Below are positions 1 to 7,084 of a stretch of 64,000 nt of DNA, piece after piece. The stretch comes from an uncultured bacterium (lineage in GTDB: Bacteria > Bacillota > Clostridia > Lachnospirales > Lachnospiraceae). Each line of letters starts with the position of its first letter. The stretch's first letter is position 1. Location of the stretch: NCBI GenBank assembly GCA_948467735.1, contig CAOKFN010000014.1, forward strand, positions 1 through 64,000, written 5' to 3'. The position numbers and the translations under genes are program-made. The notes below the pieces were generated by a model. It searched no databases, was not told the origin of the DNA, and worked only from the letters and a program-made list of their open reading frames with translations.

Positions 1-181
1 CATTTGCTTTCTCCCATTTTGCCATAAATTCCACCAGTTCTGCTTCGTCTGTTATTTCTCTCGCAGCCACGGGTATATGAACAGGACGGTTCTTGGCAGA
101 TTCTTCAATCGCATTGATGAACATCTCCACCTGTTCCTTGCCGGAAATGACAAAATTCTTTGTGATACTTGAAGTTGCCAT
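1..181 (-). CDS. small mobile-element protein, 3' end cut off by window edge
   Basis: The minus strand reads from an ATG at 181 to the left edge without a stop (60 codons). It begins MATSSITKNFVISGKEQVEM and continues with an acidic segment EITDEAELVEF. The start is supported by a strong AAGGAGGT Shine-Dalgarno seven bases upstream. Short soluble proteins with this type of N-terminus are, from memory, common in integrative conjugative elements of Clostridia; no catalytic motif is visible and I do not assign a function. Its position beside a VapE-like remnant fits an element edge. Confidence 0.6.
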   Translation of the reverse strand, partial: MATSSITKNFVISGKEQVEMFINAIEESAKNRPVHIPVAAREITDEAELVEFMAKWEKAN

Positions 182-240
182 AATAAACACCTCCTTTGTT
201 AGTATGGTTCTTCCGTTTCAATTCATACTTTTCTATCTCT

Positions 241-269
241 ATTTTATTATTTTATATCGGCTATTGCAA
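241..269 (-). promoter_or_regulatory. putative sigma-A promoter for the left-edge gene
   Basis: On the minus strand, TTGCAA (264-269) and TAAAAT (241-246) are separated by 17 bases, about 60 bases upstream of the ATG at 181. The region is AT rich, so chance matches are possible. Confidence 0.4.
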
Positions 270-360
270 CAAAACTTTTATGAATTTTTATAACTAATTT
301 TCCCACTTGCCAATCCTTAGTTTCAGAGGTAAGATACGACACCAAGAAAGGAGGGATTGG

Positions 361-660
361 ATGGGAATGGAACCTGCTTTGTATCAGTTGATGAGCATCC
401 GCATGAACAGCGTCATGAATGGCATCACAAACAGTGACGGGGAATATCAGGCGATCATCCGAAAATCGGACGAATACTCCGACAAGCTTGATAAGATGGA
501 TCTGTCTAAGGAAGCCAGACTGCTGATAGACGGCTACATCAGCGAGCAGAATGCTCTCGGCTCCCGGTATGGGATGCTCGCCTACTTACTCGGCTATTCT
601 GATTGCAAAGAGATGCTTTTAGAAAAATGCCTTTTTGCAGAACCGCAGCAGGCATCTTAA
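361..660 (+). CDS. hypothetical 99-residue soluble protein
   Basis: Plus-strand ORF. The start at 361 (MGMEPALYQLMSIRMNSVMN) is chosen over an upstream ATG at 307 because AAGGAGGG lies five bases before it. The product is a small, charged, probably helical protein (SDEYSDKLDKMDLSKEARLL, then a C-terminal LGYSDCKEMLLEKCLF). No signal peptide or membrane segment is seen. It is divergent from the left-edge element gene and followed by a hairpin with a T run, so it looks like an independent small gene of the mobile element. Function unknown. Confidence 0.6.
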   Translation: MGMEPALYQLMSIRMNSVMNGITNSDGEYQAIIRKSDEYSDKLDKMDLSKEARLLIDGYISEQNALGSRYGMLAYLLGYSDCKEMLLEKCLFAEPQQAS

Positions 661-687
661 GAAAGTAAAACAAGTACATAATCACGG

Positions 688-717
688 AAAAAGGGCTTGA
701 ATCAAAGGCTCTTTTTT
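688..717 (+). terminator. putative intrinsic terminator after the 99-residue gene
   Basis: AAAAAGGGCTT, a short loop, then AGGCTCTTTTTT forms a stem with two G-U pairs followed by a T run, 28 bases after the stop codon at 660. Confidence 0.45.
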
Positions 718-1113
718 CGTTTCCTCACTCGTAGTAAAACCGTAGTAACCTACTTTCCAAACTGCCGCGATTTGCCCCGTTCTGCCCCACAAGTGCCGCC
801 AATTCCCGGCTTCCGCCGTGCTGCCGTGGCAGACAAAGAGTATTTTTACCATGTTTCTCATATCTCCTTATATCTCGGTATAACCTCGCTTTTTCCCATG
901 TTTTCAAGGTTTTCTCCATGACCCCCGAAAACACTCTACGTCATATATCATAGCATATCTTCCTATATCTTGTCCCCCCAAAAAATAAAAAAAGTAAAAT
1001 GACATTATGATTTTACAGGTTTTTTGAACGATTCCGAAGCTGTGTGTATCCAAAGTATTTTTTCAAATCGTTTCATACTTTCTCATATTTGTCCCTGCAA
1101 AATCGGCAGCTAC

Positions 1114-1150
1114 ATAGGTAAAGCAGGCGGCTTTACCTATATGCTTTTTT
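1114..1150 (+). terminator. perfect 10-bp hairpin followed by T run
   Basis: ATAGGTAAAG (1114-1123), a 7-base loop, and CTTTACCTAT (1131-1140), then ATGCTTTTTT. It could terminate plus-strand transcription or be a relic of the degraded element. No intact gene directly precedes it; the stretch 720-1380 has no ORF I can support. Confidence 0.45.
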
Positions 1151-1379
1151 AAGAGTGCGCTGATACTGGCCCTCACACAAAATACGATTACGGTTATCTC
1201 TTTTTTCACTCATCGCATCTCTCCTTTCAAAAAAGGAGTGTCAGACTTGCAAAAGCATCATGCCACATTTGACTCTTCGTACAGCTTTATCATAGGCTGC
1301 AGGCAATTTGCCGTTTTTTTCAGAAACTTTTTTACGGCAGTTACGTGGTCCAATACCATTCAAATTCCTTTTTTTGTAA

Positions 1380-1797
1380 TCCTGCTTTGAACAGACAATA
1401 TCGCCGGGTCAGCTGTCAAGGAAAGCCTGTATCATCCCCGCTTTGGTATCCTCCGGCATAAAGTCCCTCTAGTGTTCTTTTAGACAGCGCACCATTTCCA
1501 TGCTGACTGTCAGCTCCCATCTGCCGCTTCTGTATCCCTCCATCGCTTCCGCCCATACCTGATTAAGATAGGCTCTGAAAGCGGGTTCGTCCTCTAAGAT
1601 GTGTGTCTTCGCCTGCTCCGGGCATAGCTGTATGTGATGATGCGGCTGCTGCCAAAACGGTCAAGGGGCAGGAAGTCAAGGACATTGGACGTGCCGCCGA
1701 ACACGCGCTGCCTTGGACGGTATCTATTGTATGCCATTGACATTATTATTAATTTATAATCATGTGCCGGATCCTTTGATTCTGTGGGAAAGAGCAT
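1380..1797 (-). pseudogene. remnant of a VapE-type (virulence-associated E / primase-helicase) protein
   Basis: The minus strand contains, in successive broken frames, residues typical of the C-terminal half of VapE proteins found in integrative elements and phage satellites. One frame has FGGTSNVLDFLPLDR (about 1657-1711). A second has EDEPAFRAYLNQVWAEAMEG, then an in-frame stop where the family reads KEHQ, then RDFMPEDTKAGMIQAFLD and another stop. At least one frameshift and two nonsense codons separate the parts, so the gene is dead. It indicates that this end of the window is the scar of an integrated element. Confidence 0.7.
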
Positions 1798-1864
1798 TGC
1801 AGCCAGTCCGATCCAATGGTATACTATTTAAAAAATAGAAAATGAAAAGAAAGGAAAGCTTCAC

Positions 1865-1921
1865 ATGTTCAGCAATTGCAGAATACATGCAAGAACGCTG
1901 AATGCGAAAAGGCTATGGTAA
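1865..1921 (+). CDS. 18-codon upstream ORF ahead of the 359-residue gene
   Basis: ATG at 1865 preceded by AAAGGAAAG encodes MFSNCRIHARTLNAKRLW and stops at 1919-1921, seven bases before the ATG at 1929 of the next gene. The downstream gene lacks a good ribosome binding site of its own, so this could be a leader that couples translation. It may equally be a chance ORF. Confidence 0.25.
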   Translation: MFSNCRIHARTLNAKRLW

Positions 1922-1928
1922 AAGCAAA

Positions 1929-3008
1929 ATGAAAAAAATCCTAGAACATCAAGTACCCTTTCCAGTAGGTGCGGAATCGGATAACTTCACTGCCGCGCTT
2001 GCGTCTGCGCTGGTCATTGCCCGCGGATACACGGAAGAAACGCCGTATTGGTGTACGCAGAACCGCCGCTATTGCATCCATTGCCGTCCCTGCGGCGATC
2101 ATCCGCTGGAAAACCATCATGGCTCCATTTACCACTGTCTTTTGACAGCATCAACACTGGCGTTTGGTTTCGACTATCCGTGGGATGATACCGTGGAGCC
2201 GCATACCCTTCCGGGATTTGGAAGCGGCTGGCGCTGGGACGACAATTATATAGATGCATTGGCACGGTTTGCAGGATTCTCATGGCGGCGCTTTGATGGT
2301 ACAAGCACACGGGAAGAGGTGCTTTCCGCAATCAAAGTTTCTCTGGATAATGGCTTCCCGACCCTGCTGCGGTTAGAAAGCGAAATGGAATGGATTCTTG
2401 CAGCGGGGTATGATGCGGATACTGTATATGGCCTGGATTCACAGCTTCATGCTTTGTCAGAGAACTGGCATTCCGTACTTCGCGACGCTATTGTCATCAC
2501 CGGCAATACCGCGCCTGACATGTCCTGTAGAGAACTTCTTGAACGCATGGTATCTGCCCTGTCCTATAAGGAGCATGCGGCGCTTGAAGGCGTGATTATG
2601 AATGCGCTCGACCATGTAACGGCTGAAAACGCCATGGATATTGCCGGAATGATGAACGGCATCAACGGTGTGCCGATCGAAGCAAGATGGCATGCCGCGG
2701 AAGGCTTTTCCGGAACGGATAACATGTTATGCAATATCTGCACAGATAAGGAAATACATGATCGACTGAAGGATGTTTTTTTTGCACGGTATATCATGGA
2801 TGGAAATGATGAAACACATGGTATCGGATGGAAGATATGGCGCGCTCTCGGCGTGGGTCCCAAGACTGGATATGATATCACTGAGCAGTCCGCAGCTTTG
2901 ATTATGCAAAAAGACACACAGGAAACGCTGAAACGCCTGTTTGCGAAGATATTCGAGAATGACCGCGCCGTATGTGCCGAAATTCAGGCTTGTCTAAAAC
3001 AGCTATAA
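1929..3008 (+). CDS. uncharacterised 359-residue protein (possible C39/BtrH-like fold)
   Basis: The ORF is open from 1902. The ATG at 1929 (MKKILEHQVPFPVGAESDNF) is preferred because the protein looks naturally started there, although neither start has a clear Shine-Dalgarno. Residues around 60-75 read SIYHCLLTASTLAFGF and residues around 140-165 read GFPTLLRL...EWILAAGYDAD. The pattern of a cysteine-containing helix plus a later hydrophobic strand with a Gly-Tyr-Asp turn recalls papain-like C39 or BtrH-type proteins; this is fold-level guesswork. The C-terminal half is helical with no signal peptide or membrane segment. It stands alone on the plus strand between two decayed genes. Confidence 0.6.
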   Translation: MKKILEHQVPFPVGAESDNFTAALASALVIARGYTEETPYWCTQNRRYCIHCRPCGDHPLENHHGSIYHCLLTASTLAFGFDYPWDDTVEPHTLPGFGSGWRWDDNYIDALARFAGFSWRRFDGTSTREEVLSAIKVSLDNGFPTLLRLESEMEWILAAGYDADTVYGLDSQLHALSENWHSVLRDAIVITGNTAPDMSCRELLERMVSALSYKEHAALEGVIMNALDHVTAENAMDIAGMMNGINGVPIEARWHAAEGFSGTDNMLCNICTDKEIHDRLKDVFFARYIMDGNDETHGIGWKIWRALGVGPKTGYDITEQSAALIMQKDTQETLKRLFAKIFENDRAVCAEIQACLKQL

Positions 3009-3093
3009 TATATCAAAGCAGAAACGAAAACTATGTGTGAAAATATTCCCATAATTAAACTGAATAAATCGGTAATTTGGATAGGACAATAAT

Positions 3094-3306
3094 TTACTTT
3101 ACATAAAAAACGCGCTGGCGGAAAAAATTTTTCAATAAATCTTTGCAGGCATTCATAGTAACCCGGATAAACCATGCCTTTTCATGCTCGTCGTTTTCAA
3201 AAGAAACAGAACAAAGGACATACTTCAAAAACACAGTTTGAAATATGTCCTCCCTATCGGCATCGTTTTTTACTGCACACAGCCTCCGGACACCAGCCCC
3301 ATTCAT
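3094..3306 (-). pseudogene. truncated ECF sigma-70 family factor
   Basis: The readable part matches sigma region 2 of ECF factors: DADREDIFQTVFLKYVL, then FENDEHEKAWFIRVTMNACKDLL (about 3110-3250 in coordinates). The usual N-terminal helix is missing or scrambled, and region 4 (the helix-turn-helix that reads -35) is absent because the frame ends in FFRQRVFYVK shortly after region 2. A functional ECF factor is about 160-200 residues; this is 70, so it is a remnant. No anti-sigma partner is visible. Confidence 0.65.
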
Positions 3307-3381
3307 TTATTGGAAACTTTATTGGAAATCAAACATTCCCAAACTCTGCGGCTTCCAGCTGCATGTATGGCAGAACCCAAT

Positions 3382-4308
3382 TCACATATCTGCCTGTGCC
3401 GGATTCACATGCACCATAATATGCTTAATCTTTTGGAAATTCCTTTCAATGTCCTCATGGACTTCTTCTGCGATTTCATGAGACCTTTTCAGAGTATAAG
3501 AACCATCCACCGCAATTTCTATATCCACATACATTCTATTGCCAAAAATACGCGTATGAAGGGAATCTATCCCCATCACTTCCCTGTTCCTCATAACACA
3601 TTCGCAAATCTGTCTTTCTGTTTCCTCGTCACAGGAATGGTCCACCATTTTGTCGATGGCATCCTTAAATATGTCATATGCCGCCTTTACGATAAACGCA
3701 AAGATCACCAGACTGGCAATGGAGTCCATGACCGGAAACCCCTGCCTTGCTCCCACAATCCCTATCAAAGCCCCTATGGAAGAAAATGCGTCTGAACGGT
3801 GATGCCATGCATCTGCCAGCAATGCGCTGGAATCAATTCTAACCGCATAAATTTTTGTATACCAAAACATCGCCTCTTTGACTATAATGGATACTACTGC
3901 CGCAGCCAGCGCTAAAATTCCCGGCACCTGCAAATCGTTATAACTGCCGGAAAAAATGCTTCTCAATGCCTTCATCCCAATACCAAGCCCTGTCATAAAA
4001 AGAACCATTGCCAATATAATAGCCGCCACACATTCCAGACGTTCATGCCCATAGGGATGTTCTTTATCCGCCTTCTTTGAGGCAAGCCTGATTCCAATCA
4101 TTACCACTACCGTACTGAATACGTCCGATGCAGAATGAACCGCGTCACTGATCATCGCATTGGAATGTGCTGCGATACCCGCGATGAGCTTAAATGCGGA
4201 CAGTATTATATTACCTGTAATGCTCATGGCGCTCACCCTGTCTGCGACTTTCTGGAAATCACCCACAAAATTTTCATTCTCCTTTTTCATAATCCTGTTT
4301 TCCTTCAT
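3382..4308 (-). CDS. cation diffusion facilitator (CzcD-type Co/Ni/Zn efflux)
   Basis: 308 residues with five to six hydrophobic segments between about 25 and 215, followed by a roughly 90-residue cytoplasmic domain typical of CDF transporters. Metal-site motifs are visible in both expected helices: DAVHSASD (near 55, HxxxD) and DAWHHRSDAF (near 165, HxxxD), with the family GHERLE loop between. The start is supported by GGAGGT eight bases before the ATG at 4308. The leader carries a NiCo riboswitch and terminator, so the likely substrate is Co2+ and/or Ni2+, exported in exchange for protons across the membrane. It is a single-gene unit. The preferred ion is inferred from the leader; the family alone would also allow Zn2+. 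Confidence 0.92.
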   Translation of the reverse strand: MKENRIMKKENENFVGDFQKVADRVSAMSITGNIILSAFKLIAGIAAHSNAMISDAVHSASDVFSTVVVMIGIRLASKKADKEHPYGHERLECVAAIILAMVLFMTGLGIGMKALRSIFSGSYNDLQVPGILALAAAVVSIIVKEAMFWYTKIYAVRIDSSALLADAWHHRSDAFSSIGALIGIVGARQGFPVMDSIASLVIFAFIVKAAYDIFKDAIDKMVDHSCDEETERQICECVMRNREVMGIDSLHTRIFGNRMYVDIEIAVDGSYTLKRSHEIAEEVHEDIERNFQKIKHIMVHVNPAQADM

Positions 4309-4393
4309 ATTAAGTTACCTCCAAAATGTAAGATAGCTCTATGACACCAATATATGTGGGGATTTTAGAAGAATATCCTTATAAAAAAGCATT

Positions 4394-4435
4394 AAAAAAC
4401 ACCCACGAACAGTATTAGCAGCTACTGTCCCGTGG
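4394..4435 (-). terminator. riboswitch expression-platform terminator
   Basis: On the minus strand, CCACGGGACAGTA (about 4423-4435) pairs with TACTGTTCGTGG (about 4403-4414) around a short loop and is followed by GTGTTTTTT. The 5' strand of the terminator is the 3' strand of the aptamer, so metal binding and termination are mutually exclusive. That is the expected design of a genetic ON switch. Confidence 0.85.
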
Positions 4436-4497
4436 ATGAAGATTCCACTGCCACTTATGTGACCCGACTCCATGACGTTCGTCACGGCCTGTTCAGT
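4424..4497 (-). promoter_or_regulatory. NiCo riboswitch (czcD motif) aptamer
   Basis: On the minus strand the segment opens with ACTGAACAGGC and closes with GGGACAGT, which pair as P1. Between them are a GTGACGAACGTCAT hairpin, then GGAGTCGGGT, a CACATAAGTGGCA hairpin, and GTGGA...TCCAC. This order (ACUGA-CAGGC, GUGAC hairpin, CGGGU, hairpin, GGGACAGU) matches the four-helix NiCo riboswitch that senses Co2+/Ni2+. It sits directly before a CDF transporter, the usual target. Identification is by eye from the known consensus; a covariance-model search was not run. Confidence 0.88.
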
Positions 4498-4536
4498 TTG
4501 TACTGTAGATTTATATGCAGTGCAAAGAGTAAATTT

Positions 4537-4565
4537 AGAATAACATAAATATTCCAGTCTGTCAA
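4537..4565 (-). promoter_or_regulatory. sigma-A promoter of the riboswitch-CDF transcript
   Basis: TTGACA (4560-4565) and TATTCT (4537-4542) on the minus strand with a 17-base spacer. They lie 40 bases upstream of the aptamer, which places transcription start just before the riboswitch. Confidence 0.75.
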
Positions 4566-4783
4566 TGGGTGGAAATATACCTGAATTTCTTTTTCATAGA
4601 ACAAATTTGTCTATCTCCATAATCCGGATCCATCGCACTGTTCCGGCGCATATGTATTATCCCTTTCTGACAAAGATGGTACATATTCAAAATTTTGACA
4701 TCCATCACTTCCAAATGTATTTTGCCAAACGCCGCTGCAGGCATGGACATGATAAGAGAAATCTCCCGTAATATTCCTCCACA
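4566..4783. other. intergenic region without a supportable gene
   Basis: A 62-codon minus-strand frame (4562-4750) overlaps the riboswitch promoter, has no convincing ribosome binding site and resembles nothing I recognise. I see no terminator after the ATP-grasp gene that ends at 4784. Confidence 0.4.
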
Positions 4784-5788
4784 CTAACTCATTATCGTAT
4801 CACGTATATATAATATTACTTTTCTATATAATTCTTTTACATATAGTTCCTGCCGTCTCCCACTATAAGCATAATTATCCAATCCCGGGGAACTATTGAC
4901 TTCAAGTATAATATAATCCACCATATTACTCGTTATATCCGGACACATTATATCAATACCACATAAATGTAAATTCAAATCTTGTGAGATTTTTATACCT
5001 AACCCAGCATAGTCCTTGTGTATTTTATCTGTTAATTCAACACACTCCCCACCTGCAGACAGGTTAGATATAAATCTCAATTCACATTTCTCACCATTGC
5101 CCAACACTGTCTCAAGATTATAGCCTAATTTTAGCAGATTATTTTTTATATCGCTGTCGTAAACATTGATAATGGTATCCCTGCCCGCCTTTATAAAGCT
5201 TTCTTGTTTTTGTTCAAGCAGACGTTTTACAGAACTCACTCCATCACCAATAACATACAACGGAATTCTTTGATAGGCAGAAATAATTTTATCTCCCAAA
5301 ACAACCATTCTGTAATCATTATAATCATAATATTTTTGAATCTGAAACGTATTAGCTTGGAGCAATATATCTTGTGCCTTTTCCACTAACTCTTTTTCCT
5401 CATAAACCTTAAATATTCCCTGCCCTTTTGAAGAATCATTTATCTTTAAAATCAAAGGATACCCTAATGCTTTCGCAAACTCTTTTCCTTTCGCTAAATT
5501 ATCCTGCAGTCCATATTTTCTACATTTATTTTCGGAATAGACCATGGTATACTTAGGCACGTTATAACCAAATAACTCAAGGAAATATGACGTTAACGCT
5601 TTATTTCTTGTTATCCTGACAGACGAGACATAATTTAAGTTAAAATTGACATCCTTGACAAAGTATTTTTTTCCGTTTGGAAATATCATGACTCCAAACA
5701 TCCCCCTGGATGGTTCCTCCATAAATGTAATGTTTTCCTCCAGACAAATTTCTTTTATTAATGGAAATATAAGCTGATCTCGTATCAA
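4784..5788 (-). CDS. ATP-grasp ligase (RimK/cyanophycin-synthetase-like)
   Basis: 334 residues. The ATP-grasp core runs from about residue 70 to 325: GYPLILKINDSSKGQGIFKV is the flexible ATP-loop strand, RIPLYVIGDGVSSVKRLL is the turn seen in cyanophycin-synthetase and GshAB-type domains, and CGIDIM plus IILEVNSSPGLDN carry the Mg-binding D/E/N residues. Such enzymes join a carboxylate to an amine through an acyl phosphate. The ATG overlaps the stop of the upstream ATP-grasp gene by four bases (ATGA), so the pair is co-translated. Both genes are noticeably richer in A+T than the flanking peptidase and pectinesterase genes, which hints at separate acquisition. The substrate is unknown; no obvious RiPP precursor is recognised. 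Confidence 0.8.
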   Translation of the reverse strand: MIRDQLIFPLIKEICLEENITFMEEPSRGMFGVMIFPNGKKYFVKDVNFNLNYVSSVRITRNKALTSYFLELFGYNVPKYTMVYSENKCRKYGLQDNLAKGKEFAKALGYPLILKINDSSKGQGIFKVYEEKELVEKAQDILLQANTFQIQKYYDYNDYRMVVLGDKIISAYQRIPLYVIGDGVSSVKRLLEQKQESFIKAGRDTIINVYDSDIKNNLLKLGYNLETVLGNGEKCELRFISNLSAGGECVELTDKIHKDYAGLGIKISQDLNLHLCGIDIMCPDITSNMVDYIILEVNSSPGLDNYAYSGRRQELYVKELYRKVILYIRDTIMS

Positions 5789-6741
5789 TCTCTACATCCC
5801 CCCTGCTTCAGCATGCTTAATATTGCTTCTTTATAAATATTTTTTGCTATGCTGTACGTATTTTCATCCTGCTGCGAAAAATGTTCCATCATTACGCCGC
5901 TATTTATTTCCAAAACCTTATATTCCTCATTGCACTTTACAATATCAATGGAAGCAAACTTAATGTTCATTTTATTTATCACGGAAAAAATAATATCATT
6001 CATTTTTTCCTTTATAAAGTTAAAATCCTCGATTTGCGCATAGGCCCCCTGCCCTAAATTATGCTTCCAATTCAAATAATATACTTCACCATTATTTAAA
6101 ATGATATGATAATCGTTAGGGTCTATCTCATTTAATTTTACATCATTGTCATTATTGGCAGCATACTCAAATAACAATTGATTCACCGTATGTATGCCGT
6201 CTCCTACAACACATGGCCGCTGCTTGATATATGCTAATTTTATTTCTCCATTTAATACGATGATTCGATATTCGTTCTCTATATCATAATAAGGCGAAAC
6301 AGCCATGGAACGTGTTCTCTTAAATATGTTGAAGACAGCGTTTTCCAGCTCATATTGACTGCTTACCCGAAAAACCAAATTACCTCCGGTTCCTTCATTG
6401 GATTTACATACTATTCTTCCGTACTTTTCTAACAGCTTCATCATATTTTCCCAATTTCCATGTTTACTTACATATTTCTGATTTACTGGAGACATAAAAA
6501 AATAATGCTCTACATTAGGAATTCCTAAAGAAGTCATTATCTCACTTGCCGCACTTTTATCACAGCAGATTGAGTTTACAGATGCTGAATTTAGCCCAAA
6601 TTGATATCCCATAATATAATTATAAACGCCATCCTTATGCAATCGAAATATCCAGTCATAAGAATAAGATTCTAATTCAATATTTTCTTCCTTGCATATT
6701 TCCGTAATAATCCTCACAAAATTTCTAGCTGAATTTTCCAT
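5785..6741 (-). CDS. ATP-grasp ligase, first of a tandem pair
   Basis: 318 residues with the same fold as its neighbour but low identity: GRIVCKSNEGTGGNLVFRV (ATP loop, near 110), QRPCVVGDGIHTVNQL (near 185) and ASIDIV...KVLEINSGV (metal site, near 265-285). The ATG at 6741 is the first gene after a good promoter. Both ligases lack an obvious N-terminal substrate-recognition domain beyond about 80 residues. Possible roles are peptide or amino-acid ligation to a small metabolite, or modification of a protein C-terminus (inference). Confidence 0.8.
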   Translation of the reverse strand: MENSARNFVRIITEICKEENIELESYSYDWIFRLHKDGVYNYIMGYQFGLNSASVNSICCDKSAASEIMTSLGIPNVEHYFFMSPVNQKYVSKHGNWENMMKLLEKYGRIVCKSNEGTGGNLVFRVSSQYELENAVFNIFKRTRSMAVSPYYDIENEYRIIVLNGEIKLAYIKQRPCVVGDGIHTVNQLLFEYAANNDNDVKLNEIDPNDYHIILNNGEVYYLNWKHNLGQGAYAQIEDFNFIKEKMNDIIFSVINKMNIKFASIDIVKCNEEYKVLEINSGVMMEHFSQQDENTYSIAKNIYKEAILSMLKQGGCRD

Positions 6742-6799
6742 ATGCCCACCTCCGCAGCATTTAACTCTGTAATCATCGTTTCATGGTTAATCTATAGTA

Positions 6800-6828
6800 T
6801 TATTAGCACATGTTGTTAATAATGTCAA
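6800..6828 (-). promoter_or_regulatory. strong sigma-A promoter for the ATP-grasp pair
   Basis: Minus strand TTGACA (6823-6828), a 17-base spacer and TAATAA (6800-6805), with a TG one base upstream of the -10 (extended -10). It lies about 60 bases before the ATG at 6741. Confidence 0.7.
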
Positions 6829-6857
6829 TGTATTTTCTATTTACTGATAGCGCCGCT

Positions 6858-7034
6858 TTATATGGGGAGCTTGATGAGCGGGACTTCCCCTTGTTTTTTA
6901 AACAGCCGACGGCTCAACGGATGCCTCTCTTTTCTTTTTTCTCCTGCCGCTCCCCCTGTCCTGAACGGCGCTCCTATTCTTTGAGTTTGGCCTGCAGTGC
7001 CTGACTCATAGGCAAACTTATCTGCGTTTATCAT
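6858..7034 (-). CDS. possible 58-residue basic peptide ORF
   Basis: The minus strand has an ORF starting MINADKFAYESGTAGQTQRI, with a basic middle and ending EVPLIKLPI. It occupies much of the gap between the S8 peptidase and the ATP-grasp promoter. There is no Shine-Dalgarno before its ATG, so translation is doubtful. It is listed because it is the only small ORF next to two peptide-ligase-like enzymes. Confidence 0.2.
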   Translation of the reverse strand: MINADKFAYESGTAGQTQRIGAPFRTGGAAGEKRKERHPLSRRLFKKQGEVPLIKLPI

Positions 7035-7084
7035 AGGAGGCTTTCAATAATAAGCTATTTTCACTCCGGCAGACCCGAACTGCC

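Noticed and set aside
725..934. Minus-strand 69-codon ORF ending ESRLLRFYYE
   Set aside because: It looks vaguely protein-like, but there is no clear ribosome binding site or family; it may be a conserved non-coding end of the mobile element, so it is left uncalled.
3184..3795. Plus-strand 203-codon ORF
   Set aside because: It is antisense to the cation efflux gene, which has full family motifs, ribosome binding site and riboswitch.
4562..4750. Minus-strand 62-codon ORF
   Set aside because: It overlaps the riboswitch promoter, lacks a start signal and resembles no family.
4784..6741. Graspetide (RiPP) cluster
   Set aside because: Two ATP-grasp enzymes are present, but no recognisable precursor with repeated core motifs, no transporter and no leader peptidase could be shown nearby.
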